A DNA stretch of 64,000 nucleotides from Rhineura floridana (Eukaryota; Chordata; Lepidosauria; Squamata; Rhineuridae): positions 94,818,838-94,882,837 of the forward strand of contig NC_084485.1 in NCBI RefSeq assembly GCF_030035675.1, written 5' to 3'. The notes below the pieces were generated by a model that did no database searches, was not told the origin of the DNA, and worked only from the letters and a program-made list of their open reading frames with translations. Below are positions 1 to 10,439 of this stretch, piece by piece. Position 1 is the stretch's first letter; each line of letters begins with the position of its first letter. The translations under genes were made by a program, and so were the position numbers.

Positions 1-1180
1 TGAACATCAAGCCAATAAGGCCTGCAAGTTGTGCTCTTGCCTCCATCTTAAACCAGCAGGGCTTACTTCTAAGCAACATGTATTTAGAATAACAGCCTTA
101 GGAACCACACACAATATTGTCTGACTGATTAAGGAATTTTAAAAACAACCCCCACCCGAGATATTAGTTTATAGAACCAAAATGTAGAACGCTGGCAAGA
201 AATCTCAGAAGAAGTGAGCATGTGTTGCAGCTGAATGTGTGGTGAAATAGTTATTCTCGTTCATCAGGGTTCTGGAGTTTTGCCTTAGTGAATCTTTGCT
301 CAAATATAGCCCTGAGCAGGCATGTATAGGATTGCACTGTCAGTGGAGAAGTTGTGAGACTCCAAACCTCCAATATCAGCTCAGATATTTTGGGAGAAGA
401 CCATCCAAGACTGTTTGCTCTTCTGAAGGTCCTTACTGGAGAAGGTAATGGGCACAATTCATGGCCATTTAAAGGTGACACAGTGTACCTTGCCAAGTCA
501 GAGCACTGCCCCTTTAAATCCTTTGCCAATTAACTTGAGGGAGTTGAGCTCTGACAGCCATTGAACCCTACTTGGACATATAAGCACCAGTTGAGCTTAG
601 CAACTTAGTTGGATCAAGTCTTGGTGCCCTGGAACTCTCTCAAGCCCTGCATCAGGTTATCTTCTGCTCCTGGTTGATTTTCTCTAGAACTTATCCAGCA
701 GCCCATTGGCTCTCAGTCTGAAGAGGAGTACCTCCATATATGCTGTGTGTGAAGTTGGTGCAACATGTTGATACCTATCTGTGGAATGTACTTTGGTAGC
801 TATTTTTGAGAAATATTGTTTAGAGCACAACTTGCAATTCTGTGTTTAGGATCACCCCCATAATCATGACCATTAGAAATTCTTTTTTGCAGACCTCTTG
901 ACACTGTGAATCTCAGGAGTCTTAATAAATAGCCCAGTTTCCCAAATAAACTTTCAAGATGACAAGGAAGATGAGGATTTGCATGTTTGAATTAATGTTA
1001 CTTTCAACAATGGAATGAGACACTTGTTTGTTCGACTATGTTTAAAGGCTCCTGCTAATAACAGAAGGCTCTCATATTAAATATCCTATCAGAGGCTAGG
1101 TTAAAATGTGACTTGGAAGAGATTGGTTGTCTTGAGCCACAATTTTTCTAAATCACTTATATTATCAAAAACAGCCCCAT

Positions 1181-1301
1181 GGGTGGTATTTAATGCTAGT
1201 CCTACTCAGAGTAGACCCATTGAAGTTAATAGATATGACTGACTTGGGTTCATTAATTTCAGTGGGTTTACTCTGAGCAGGCCTTAGTTGAATACAACCC
1301 C
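1181..1301. repeat. Short palindromic DNA-transposon-like repeat
   Basis: Two arms of about 45 bases are inverted copies of each other. The left arm contains CTACTCAGAGTAGACCCATT and the right contains its near complement ending ACTCTGAGCAGG. Such fold-back units with few internal bases are typical of miniature inverted-repeat elements. No clear target duplication was found, so the exact ends and superfamily are uncertain. Confidence 0.5.
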
Positions 1302-3104
1302 ATGTTGTAACCTTGCTCCGTAACATGTTCTGTTTAATATTTGTCCTGAGCATCATTTCCCCACCTCTGACAGTAGCAATAAATTATGTGGACTGAAGAT
1401 GGGGCAATGATGGCATAATTATGTCAGAAGTGATATTAATTACCATGGATGATTTTGCTGCTCCTTTCCTTATATCACACTAGGTTTAATGCTTTGCTAA
1501 AACATTGTGTACCTGGTGTAAGCTGCCTTGACAGCAGTAATCCTACTTGTGTACTGTGTCAACAGCTACTTTAAATGTGTTGCTTACACTAAATAGAAAA
1601 GCCTAGTTAATGACCCTGAAGTGTCCTTCACAGCTTTATCTGAAGTTCACAGAGGATTCAACCCCAACCATAGTTACTTAGAAGTTCCATGTGGAAAGTG
1701 TATCTACATTCAGGAATATTTCACATGTCCACCAGTAGATAATTGGGATTATTTTATTCAGTTTATTCGGTTTTGCAGATTCCACTTCACTTCTTTTTGA
1801 CGCCCACACGCCTTGTGCATGGTGACCCCATCCCTGACAGTCTCCATGATTGTGACAGTAATTTATGATTCTCTTTGCTTTCCTGGCTATTCATAATAAT
1901 GCCTGCCTGACCTCCTGGTTGCTCAGTATTGCAGAGTGAATACGGATGCATTATTATGCTTTATATCAGATAATTGTCAGAGCAGTTGGCCAGTTGTCAT
2001 TCCTAAGAACATTATAAAATATCAACACTATATCAAACACACTTCCAATGTATGTGGGGCAAATAAAAGTTTAATAACTTGAGCCTTGGGTTCTTCTGTA
2101 GAAAGTCAGGCTATAAGTTAAATAAACACACACAAATAAAGAAACACGAGGGTAAAGAGGACAGGAGGAGAAAGAAACACAGGCTAGATGAATTGATTTT
2201 ATATACTTAGTTATTTACAATACATAAAGTGCCTTATAATGAATACAAGAGATTAAAAGCAAAGGGTGCAATCCTAATCCTAGGCCACCTGCAGTAGTGC
2301 TTGATAGAGCAGTGGAACCAATGCCTGTATCCACAGCTCTGGTGCGCATGCTGGGGAAGGTGAGAAGAAATGCCCCTTTGTTGTATCAGCTCCCAGAATG
2401 GTGCAGTGAAGAGGCCTGGCTCAGGTCGTTGTTATCATGTAATGGCAGCAGGCTCTGAACAGGGTCCAATGGATCCTGCAGTGCCACCTCACATCTGCTC
2501 ACCCCACACAGGAAGGTTGTTTATACAATGGTGAGAGACACTTGTTGGATGTAGGGTAGAAAAGAAGAGCGAGTGTTTCCTAAACATTGTTCACAGAGCG
2601 GGTGAGCCCAGTATGTGAAATGAAACAGATCCCCTCTTTGTTTAGGCCTGACTAGTTTTTCTCCCAAAAGGCAGGCCCTTGAACTTGCAAGAGGTTTGTT
2701 TGTACGCAAGCCAAGCTAGATGTAGTTTGCTGTAGCTGTGCAGCTAATTTTTGTTAAACAAATAGCAAGGGCAGGAGTGAGGGATTCAGATCAGGACCAC
2801 AGCGTGGCTGGAAATATTTTTTAAAAACTCTCTACCCCCATTGCTGTCCTGTTTTGCTGTCCCATGCACTCACTGCCTACTATTTGCAATGGGAGAAAGT
2901 TAGCAGCTGTAGGATAAGAACAGGACCACAGGAAAGGAACAAGGAACACTAAAGCCATTCTTTTTGGCCAGTGGAATTCTTTAGACATTTCGGCACATGT
3001 GGATTGCACATTTCGGGTGTAACTTTGTGACCATTAAAAATATAGGCAATAATAGTTTAGAATCTCAGTATTCCCAAATCCTAAAATGATTTGAAGAGCT
3101 ATAG

Positions 3105-3225
3105 CAGAAAGTCACAGGTTCAGTCCTTGCCATCTCAAATTAGGGCTGGGAATGTCCCCTGCCTGAAACCCTAGAGAGCTGCTGCCAGTCAGTGTGGATA
3201 ATTCTGAGGTAGATGGAGGTACTTC
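3105..3225 (+). mobile_element. tRNA-derived SINE, partial
   Basis: It contains the box-B-like piece AGGTTCAGTCCTTGCCATCT, followed by a body with CCCTAGAGAGCTGCTGCC and a worn AGGTAGATGG segment. The same order is seen in the better copies near 17,130 and 26,816. The 5' tRNA-like half is missing or decayed. Confidence 0.6.
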
Positions 3226-3887
3226 CAGATTGTTGCTATTTTAGGGTAGAACAAACACATACTGGCAAATTCAGATTGTGCTATTATAGTTGAATGGGAG
3301 GTCTTGGGCAACAAATCTTTCCCCAAAACACTGCACTTTTTGCAGTAAGGAAAGTGACAGGAAAATGCATAGGAAGGTGCAAGTAACACTTCCTTCTAAT
3401 CTCCCCTCAAACAGATTAGGATGAATGCTCATTTAATAGACAACTGTTGAGTGTAATCTCCCTGCAAACAAATCAGGATGAAACAGCCAATCAACAGGTA
3501 TTCTGGAAATGGCCTGATTCAGTATGAGCTTCCTGTGTTCCTAAATCAGTGGCTTTTCGGGCCCAAGATTCTGTGATCTCACACACAGTCCTTAAAATCA
3601 CCTTTAAATGGTATATAAACAATGACATAATAATATTGATCTCCCATCCTGCTTGATTCTAGCTCAGCTGTCTGTGGGTGTATAGAGCATGAAAGTCTTT
3701 AAAAGGCCGGGGGGGGGGACACTCCCAACTGAATTACCTTACAGTGGGTGGCATCATGTATCCACATTATCATGAAGTACCAGTAGTTTTGAACTATCAT
3801 CTGCCCAAACAGACTCACTCACAGTATTTTATTGCTTAGCAGTATCCCACCATCCTATTCCCATGCTCTCTAGCAATATCTTGTGGC

Positions 3888-4015
3888 AGGGATGAGGGAC
3901 TTGTGGCTCTCCAGATGTTGGTTGGAGTAAACCTTGCCTCAGCACCATCCAAGCATGACCACTGGAAGGGGAGTCCCTGATGGGAGTTGAAGTCCAATAG
4001 CATCTGAACAGGTCA
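3888..4015. mobile_element. Palindromic hAT-type MITE (decayed)
   Basis: The left end reads CAGGGATGAGGGACTTGTGG and runs into CTCCAGATGTTG. The right part carries the reverse complement theme (GATGGGAGTTGAAGTCCAA then CATCTGAACAGG). This matches the common lizard fold-back repeat that begins CAGGGRTGRGGAACCTGTGG. Related copies lie near 30,412, 39,355 and 49,352. The target duplication is not readable. Confidence 0.55.
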
Positions 4016-4183
4016 CAAGTTAGGTTTCAATTAGTTCTGTACATAATATTTCCTTGGTAAGCTGAAATTAGACAGGCAGAACTTATGCCGTGCAGAGCAG
4101 GTCTGGGCTTACTTCAGTGGTCTTGTTTCTTTTTTGGATTAGAATCCCAGGATCCACCAATATTGTTCACTTAAATTTATAAA

Positions 4184-4696
4184 AGGTAAAGGTGTCCCCG
4201 CACTTATAGTGCGAGTCGTTTCTGACTCTTAGGGTGACGTCTTGCGACATTTACTAGGCAGACCATATATATGGGGTGGGATTGCCAGTTCCTTCCCCGG
4301 CCTTTCTTTACCCCCCAGCATATGCCAGGTACTCATTTTACCGACCACAGATGGATGGAAGGCTGAGTGGACCTCGACCCCTTTTACCAGAGACCCTCCG
4401 TGGTGCAGAGTGGTAAGCGGCGGTAACGCAGCCAAAGCTCTGCTCACGGCCGGAGTTCAATTCCCATGGAAAGAGGAAGTCGAATCTCCGGTAAAAGGGA
4501 TCGAGGTCCACTCAGCCTTCCATCCATCCGTGGTTGGTAAAATGAGTACCCGGCATATGCTGGGGGGTAAAGAAAGGCCAGGGAAGGAACTGGCAATCTC
4601 ACCCCATATATACGGCCTGCCTAGTAAATGTCGCAAGACATCACCCTAAGAGTCAGAAACGACTCGCACTATAAGTGCAGGGACACCTTTACCTTT
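4184..4696 (+). mobile_element. Sauria-type SINE as an inverted pair within one target duplication
   Basis: The right unit (about 4,391-4,696) is a full SINE. It has a tRNA-like head (CTCCGTGGTGCAGAGTGGTA with box-B-like GGAGTTCAATTCC), then a body ending in GAGTCAGAAACGACTCGCAC and GGACACCTTTACC, which resembles RTE/Bov-B 3' ends, as known for Sauria SINEs. The left unit (about 4,184-4,390) is the 3' two-thirds of the same SINE in reverse orientation, and about 200 bases pair with the right unit. The 13-mer TTAAATTTATAAA flanks the whole block at 4,171-4,183 and 4,697-4,709, so the two halves appear to have arrived together. The long minus-strand ORF and the plus-strand ORF here are products of this repeat, not genes. 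Confidence 0.8.
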
Positions 4697-5469
4697 TTAA
4701 ATTTATAAAGTAAGGATACTGTATACTAAGGATTTCTGGTCTTTTAAACATTTTACTTCATTGTTTTTCAAATTTAACAAGTTCTGAAGAACAGAACATT
4801 TATTTATCTAAGGGCTCTTCCAGATTACCTATTTATTGAGCATTCATATTGAGCGATATGAATTATTATTAAATTATATTGAATTAAATTATTGAGCAAG
4901 CTTGCACAAAACGTATGCGGAGGTTAGATTGTATCCAGCCTTTTCTGATTTGTTTGTGGGGAGGTTATACTACGATAAGCATTCATCTTGATTTGCTTGC
5001 AGGTTGTTTACCCATTTTTCTGTTTGTCATTTGTTCATCCCACATTTTTCACTCCATTTCCCTGTCACTTTCCAAACTGCATAAAGTCTGTTTCTTTTTA
5101 AAAGTGGATTTGTTGCACTAGGGTAAGATAGTACTTTCATCCACTTCAATTGCCCAAACCTAAATTTCTTGGTGCATGTTTGAATCCCTCTAGGACAATA
5201 CTGAATCTAGACTACGTACCCAAAGATACAACCATCAACCATTTTCATCACAGAGATATAACTCTGTTAACTTACAAGCGGTTATTGGCAGTGAAAGGAG
5301 CATTATCCATCTTAAACAGGACATGAACAACATTATCAAGGTAAAACCAAAACCAAGAAAATGATTCTACTTTGAAGAACAATGCCACATAGATGTGTCT
5401 CTCTTTGCATCTGTAGTTTGGCGACAGCAATAAAGAAATGTAAAACAAGATCATCATCCCTCCCTGTTG

Positions 5470-8400
5470 GATTGCTGTTGTTTGATTTGCACTATATCCT
5501 GCAGGATTGGGTCCCAGGAACCTTAGCCAGCCGTGGTTTATTTTTTCCATCTACCCTTTGGAGGGATATGTTGACTGCGGACTGAGGGACGTGTGGAGAC
5601 CTTTTTGCCTACAGGAAGAGGAACATTGTTGTTGCTTAGAGAAAGAGAGCAGCTGTGGCTGCTACTTTGGTTCTTACACACAACATTTGTTCCAGCTGCC
5701 CAAGGAGTGAGAGCTATTATTGCTGTTTGCTCCTGTCTTCTTTTGATTGTCATCATTGCTGCGCTTCTCATTGAACTGCTTGTACTGGGAAGATCTGCTG
5801 CTGGGCGTAATGAAGATGGCGGCGTAAGAGCTCGCTATGGCTGGAGCTCCGCCACCATATGTTTCTTTTAACACCTTTTAATCACCTTTTAGTGTTATTT
5901 TTGGGATCAGGAACGCCTCCCCTCCGTTTTATAACTTGCAATAAGTTTGGCTGTATTTTAATTTGTTTGTTTGTTTGTCTGTCTGTTGTTGTGTGAATGA
6001 GATTGAGTGAATGTGTGTTTGTGTTTATGTTGTTTAAGTGTTTTGCTGTATTAGATTTATCTTAAGATGTGCCTCGGAGAACATGCCTCGGGCCTCGCAG
6101 GGAGATTTTCGGGGGCCCCAATTAACGTTGTGACGGGTAATGGGAGGTATGGCGTTGGGAGGAGAACGTGCCAGGTAAGGGGAACTCGTCCCAGACAAGT
6201 TGTGTCTGTGCCTTGTTCCGGTTCTCCTCCTATCCACAGGACTGTTGGTTGTACTGTCAGCCAGCTCTCGGATCTCCAGGTGCTGCTTTTAAATGCTAGG
6301 TCGGTCGTTAATAAAAACCCCCTTATCCACGATTTGATTGTGGAGAAGGGTGCCGACCTTGTGTGTATTACCAAAACCTGGGTGGGTGAGCAGGGAGGAG
6401 TTGCTCTTTCCCAGCTTTGCCCACCTGGGTATTCGGTGCAGCACTGTGGTAGATCTGAGGGCCGGGGAGGCGGGGTTGCTGTGGTCTATCGGAGTTCTTT
6501 CTCTCTCACTAAGCACCCTGTCCAGACGGCGACTGGTTTGGAGTGTCTTCATCTTGTGCTGGGCCAAGGAGACAGATTGGGAATACTATTGGTGTACCGC
6601 CCACCTTGCTGCCCAATGGCTTCCCTAGCTGAGCTGACGGAGATAGTCTCGGAGGTATTGTTGAGATCCCCCAGACTTGTGGTACTGGGGGATGTCAACA
6701 TTCATGCCGAGGCTGTCTTGTTCGGGGCAGCTCAGGACTTCATGGCCTCCATGACAACCATGGGGCTGTCTCAAGTTGCTACTGGCCCGACGCATGTATC
6801 AGGACATACTCTTGATTTGATCTTCGCCACTGGTCATGGAGATGGTGATCTGAGGGTGGGGTATTTTTCATCTACTCCATTGTCATGGACAGATCACCGC
6901 TTGCTGAGCTTTAGACTCACGGCAACCCTTTCCCTCTGCAGAGGTGGGGGACCTATTAAGTTGGTCTGCTCCCGGAGGCTTATGGATCCTGTTGCTTTCC
7001 AGAGCGCTCTGGGAGTTTTTCCGGCTGATAGCACTGGCGCTCCTGTCGAGGCCATGGTCGATCTGTGGAATGCGGAGATGACCCGGGCCATTGACATGAT
7101 CGCTCCCGCGCGCCCCCTTCGGTGCAGAACTCAAACAGCACCGTGGTATACCCCGGAGCTGAGAGTGATGAAGCAAGAGAGAAGGAGGCTAGAGTGCAGG
7201 TGGAGGCGAACTCCTGACGGATGTAGTCATTCTTTGGTGAGTGCTTCCACTAAGTTGTATGTAAAAGCGGTTAGGGCGGCAAAAAAGTCATATTTTGCTG
7301 CCACCATTAGATCATCTCTTTGCCGCCCAGCGGAGCTTTTTAGGGTGGTACGAGGGCTTTTACATTCTGGCCCTCCTGATACTAAGGAAACATCGGAAGC
7401 TCGCTGCAACGAATTTGCGGAGCACTTCCAGGATAAGATTGCTTGCATCCGTCGGGACTTAGACTCTGATGTTATGACAGATGACTCCATTGAAGTGTCC
7501 AGAGCGCGGTCTTGTCCTTCATTGTTGGATGAGTTTCAGTTGGTGCAGCTCGAGGAAGTGGACAAGGTGCTTGGAATGGTGCGGGCGACCACGTCTGCCC
7601 TTGATCCTTGCCCATCTTGGCTGGTGAAGGCCAGCAGGGCTGTAACCACCGGCTGGGCCAAAGAGGTGATAAACGCCTCCTTGAGAGAGGGAGTAGTCCC
7701 TGGTAGTCTCAAGGAGGCAGTAGTGAGACCTCTTCTAAAGAAACCTTCTTTGGACCCAGATATTTTGAACAACTATAGACCAGTGGCGAATGTCCCTTTT
7801 TTGGGCAAGGTCCTGGAGCGGGTGGTCGCCGGCCAGCTCCAGGCGCTCTTGGATGAAACCGATTATCTGGATCCGTTTCAATCCGGTTTTAGGCCTGGTT
7901 TTGGCACTGAAACAGCCTTGGTCGCCCTGTATGATGACCTTTGTCGGGAGAGGGACAGGGGGAGTGTGACCCTGTTGATTCTCCTTGATCTCTCAGCGGT
8001 GTTTGATACCATCGACCATGGTATCCTTCTGGGGAGGCTCGCGGAGTTGGGAGTTGGGGGCACTGCTTGGCAGTGGCTCTGCTCCTACTTAGCGGATCGT
8101 CGCCAGAAGGTAGTGCTTGGGGAACATTGCTCGACACCCTGGACTCTCCATTGTGGAGTCCCTCAGGGGTCGGTCTTGTCCCCCATGCTCTTTAACATCT
8201 ACATGCAGCCTCTGGGTGCGGTCATCAGGAGTTTTGGAGTGCGTTGCCATCAGTACACTGATGACACGCAACTCTACTTCTCCTTTTCACCTTCTTCAGG
8301 TGAGGCTGTTGATGTGCTGAACCGTTGCCTAACCGCGATAATGGACTGGATGAGAGCTAATAAACTGAAACTTAATCCAGACAAGACTGAGACACTGTTG

Positions 8401-9265
8401 GTGAGCTCTTTACCTGCCCAGATGGTGGATGTTCATCCTGTTCTAGATGGGGTTACACTCCCCTTGAAGGAACAGGTTCGTAGCTTGGGGGTCCTTTTTG
8501 ACCCTTCCTTGTCGCTTGAGGCTCAAGTGGCCTCGGTGGCACGGAATGCGTTTTACCATCTTCGCTTAGTAGCCCAACTACGCCCCTATCTGGACAGTGA
8601 CGATCTCGCCTCAGTTGTTCACGCTCTGGTAACTTCTAGACTGGACTACTGTAATGCGCTCTACGTAGGGCTGCCCTTGAAGACCGTTCGGAAACTTCAG
8701 CTAGTGCAAAATGCGGCAGCCAGGTTGTTAACGTGGACCCGCTGGTCTGCGCATATAACACCTGTCCTGGCCCGCCTGCACTGGCTGCCTGTTTGTTTCC
8801 GAGCCAGATTCAAGGTGCTGGTTTTGACCTATAAAGCCTTACACGGTGTGGGACCACAATACCTTGTGGAACGCCTCTCCCGCTATGAACCTACCCGTTC
8901 ACTTCGTTCAATATCCAAGGCCCTCCTCCGGGTACCAACTCATCAGGATGCCCGGAGGATTGTTATTAGATCTAGGGCCTTTTCTGTAGTGGCCCCCGAA
9001 CTGTGGAACAGCCTACCTGTGGAGATACGCCTGGCGCCTTCGGTACTTTCTTTTAGGCGCCAGGTTAAGACCTGGCTATACTCCCAGGCATTTTAATGTT
9101 CAATGTGTTTCATTTAATTTTTTTTTCCGTTTAACTTGTTGCTGATTTTATTGTAATTTTATTGTAATATTGTATTTTAATCTTGTTTTGTTCACTGCCC
9201 AGAGAGCTATTCGCTATGGGCGGTTTAAAAATGAAATAAATAAATAAATAAAAATAAAATAATAT
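5470..9265 (+). mobile_element. L2-clade LINE, near full length
   Basis: This is a non-LTR retrotransposon of the L2 branch of the CR1 group. It has a 5' leader (about 5,470-6,066) with a GC-richer stretch, one long ORF (6,067-9,096), a short 3' UTR containing GAGAGCTATTCGCTATGGGC and a terminal (AAAT)n tail at about 9,225-9,255. The 5' boundary is an estimate because no target duplication was found. It is the youngest-looking LINE in the window: the ORF has no stop, while the related copies near 10,440, 17,300, 35,130, 45,985 and 56,235 are truncated and broken. It lies upstream of PCSK9 in the same orientation. Confidence 0.85.
6067..9096 (+). CDS. L2 LINE ORF2: APE-type endonuclease plus reverse transcriptase
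   Basis: The 1009-codon ORF is uninterrupted. Residues 70-285 form an APE-like endonuclease with NARS (N76), GD.N (D209, N211), TLDLIF (D250) and SWTDHRLL (D276, H277). Residues about 550-800 form the reverse transcriptase, with RPL.KKPSLD, NYRPVAN, SGFRPG, LLDLSAVFDTIDH (motif A, D641), GVPQGSVLSP and YTDD at 730-733 (motif C). The C-terminal part has the usual L2 features CNALYVGLP, LVQNAAARLL and LHWLPV. The segment that in L2/CR1 proteins normally reads ITETW reads ITKTWVGE here, so K103 replaces the presumed metal-binding glutamate. RT residues look intact. The start is the first ATG of the open frame; the true L2 start could be a little downstream, since residues 1-68 are not clearly conserved. 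No separate ORF1 was recognised. Confidence 0.88.
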   Translation: MCLGEHASGLAGRFSGAPINVVTGNGRYGVGRRTCQVRGTRPRQVVSVPCSGSPPIHRTVGCTVSQLSDLQVLLLNARSVVNKNPLIHDLIVEKGADLVCITKTWVGEQGGVALSQLCPPGYSVQHCGRSEGRGGGVAVVYRSSFSLTKHPVQTATGLECLHLVLGQGDRLGILLVYRPPCCPMASLAELTEIVSEVLLRSPRLVVLGDVNIHAEAVLFGAAQDFMASMTTMGLSQVATGPTHVSGHTLDLIFATGHGDGDLRVGYFSSTPLSWTDHRLLSFRLTATLSLCRGGGPIKLVCSRRLMDPVAFQSALGVFPADSTGAPVEAMVDLWNAEMTRAIDMIAPARPLRCRTQTAPWYTPELRVMKQERRRLECRWRRTPDGCSHSLVSASTKLYVKAVRAAKKSYFAATIRSSLCRPAELFRVVRGLLHSGPPDTKETSEARCNEFAEHFQDKIACIRRDLDSDVMTDDSIEVSRARSCPSLLDEFQLVQLEEVDKVLGMVRATTSALDPCPSWLVKASRAVTTGWAKEVINASLREGVVPGSLKEAVVRPLLKKPSLDPDILNNYRPVANVPFLGKVLERVVAGQLQALLDETDYLDPFQSGFRPGFGTETALVALYDDLCRERDRGSVTLLILLDLSAVFDTIDHGILLGRLAELGVGGTAWQWLCSYLADRRQKVVLGEHCSTPWTLHCGVPQGSVLSPMLFNIYMQPLGAVIRSFGVRCHQYTDDTQLYFSFSPSSGEAVDVLNRCLTAIMDWMRANKLKLNPDKTETLLVSSLPAQMVDVHPVLDGVTLPLKEQVRSLGVLFDPSLSLEAQVASVARNAFYHLRLVAQLRPYLDSDDLASVVHALVTSRLDYCNALYVGLPLKTVRKLQLVQNAAARLLTWTRWSAHITPVLARLHWLPVCFRARFKVLVLTYKALHGVGPQYLVERLSRYEPTRSLRSISKALLRVPTHQDARRIVIRSRAFSVVAPELWNSLPVEIRLAPSVLSFRRQVKTWLYSQAF

Positions 9266-10104
9266 CACCAGTGTTTTTGGAGTACAGTATTAGTAGTAAT
9301 AGTAGATACTATTACTACTAGTATTCCCAACACCCACAATGGTGTTGCTGCCATCGTTTACATCAGCCTATAAAAAATGTCTTTCGGTGGGGTTTCTTCT
9401 CTTAACAATTATAGTACAGTTAATCTATGTTAAGTGATTCTCCTGAGTATGAACTCTGGGTTAAGAACATAAGCAGTGCCTGCCAGATCAGGTGTCTACT
9501 CACCTCTCCACCTGGACTCTTTGCAGGAGTCCCAGCATCAAGCCAGTGCAAGATGGTCCACTAGAAATTGGCCAATAGTCCACCCATGGACCTGATGTGG
9601 AGCACTTAGGAGGTGAGATCAGTGGGGCAGCTTCGTTGTTACTGTAAATCAGGGGCCTGCTCTATCCTGCTATGACTTAATGTTCCTGTTAAGTCTTGTG
9701 CCTCCAGCTGCTTTTGCCCGAGCAGTTCAGACCTGGAATATCAGTTTTGGTAGGGGTTAAATATTGTAGGGAAAGAGAGACATTCCTGCATGAAATTAAA
9801 ACATGCAAACAAAAATCCCTGAGGTTTGGGCTGCCTATTTGTGGAAAAAGCCAAGGTAAAACCCAGAGTCTTGGTAAATAACCTTGACATAGGGTGCGGG
9901 AGACAAAAGGCTTTGCAGCATTACCAGAAATAACTCACCTGAGAGGAAATTAAAGCCAGGTACATGTAAGGTAAAGAACAACTCTGAAGCTTTGAGGCAC
10001 CATAAAGTATTACTCCTTGTGGAACAGGTGTGAGGCAGCTGGGATGGAATACTTGTTGCTAAGAAGGGGCAGTTTTGCTATGATGATCCTGGAGGAGTTG
10101 TATC
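9266..10104. other. Intergenic sequence, nothing recognised
   Basis: Only a small inverted repeat of TAGTA/TACTA units stands out at about 9,286-9,325. No gene, RNA gene or intact mobile element was recognised. Confidence 0.5.
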
Positions 10105-10305
10105 TTAGAAACATGGGAAGATGCATTACACTGAGTCAGACCATTGATCCATCTAGCTGTGTACTGGCTACCCTGACTGGCAGCAGCTCTCCAGGGTTTC
10201 AGACAGGAAGATTCTCCCAGCCCTATCTGGAAGTGCTGGGGTTTGAACCTGGGACCTTCCACTTGCAAAGCAGATGCTCTGCCACTGAGCTCCGGCCCTT
10301 CTCTA
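10105..10305 (-). mobile_element. tRNA-derived SINE
   Basis: Read on the minus strand it begins with a tRNA-like head (GAGCTCAGTGGCAGAGCATC, then box-B-like AGGTTCAAACCCC). The body follows with CCTGGAGAGCTGCTGCC and a tail containing CTAGATGGATCAATGGTCTG. It is the same family as the copies near 17,130, 19,855, 24,268 and 26,816. The head resembles a tRNA but is embedded in a SINE, so it is not a tRNA gene. Confidence 0.8.
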
Positions 10306-10439
10306 CATTTGGATTGTGGGAATTCTACCACTTAAGGAGCATGGGAGATATGAGCCTAATTGCTGGGGGAAATGTAAGAGGCCAGCTATTACAATCATTC
10401 AAACTGAGGCAGGATCCACTTGCAAAGAGATGCAGGGTT

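Larger units (their letters stand above)
1..4170. other. Intergenic sequence without recognised gene
   Basis: No ORF here has coding character: all are under 100 codons and resemble no family I know. The stretch holds short repeat relics. The clearest are listed separately (a palindrome near 1,181-1,301, a SINE piece near 3,105 and an hAT-type palindrome near 3,888). A fragment near 300-345 resembles the end of another palindromic lizard repeat. The rest looks like unique or too-decayed sequence. Confidence 0.6.

Noticed and set aside
4229-4649. ORFs of 72 and 135 codons with nearly identical C-terminal segments
   Set aside because: Both are translations of the Sauria SINE inverted pair.
6057-8320. 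Other ORFs overlapping the L2 ORF2 on both strands
   Set aside because: Shadows of the 1009-codon ORF in other frames.
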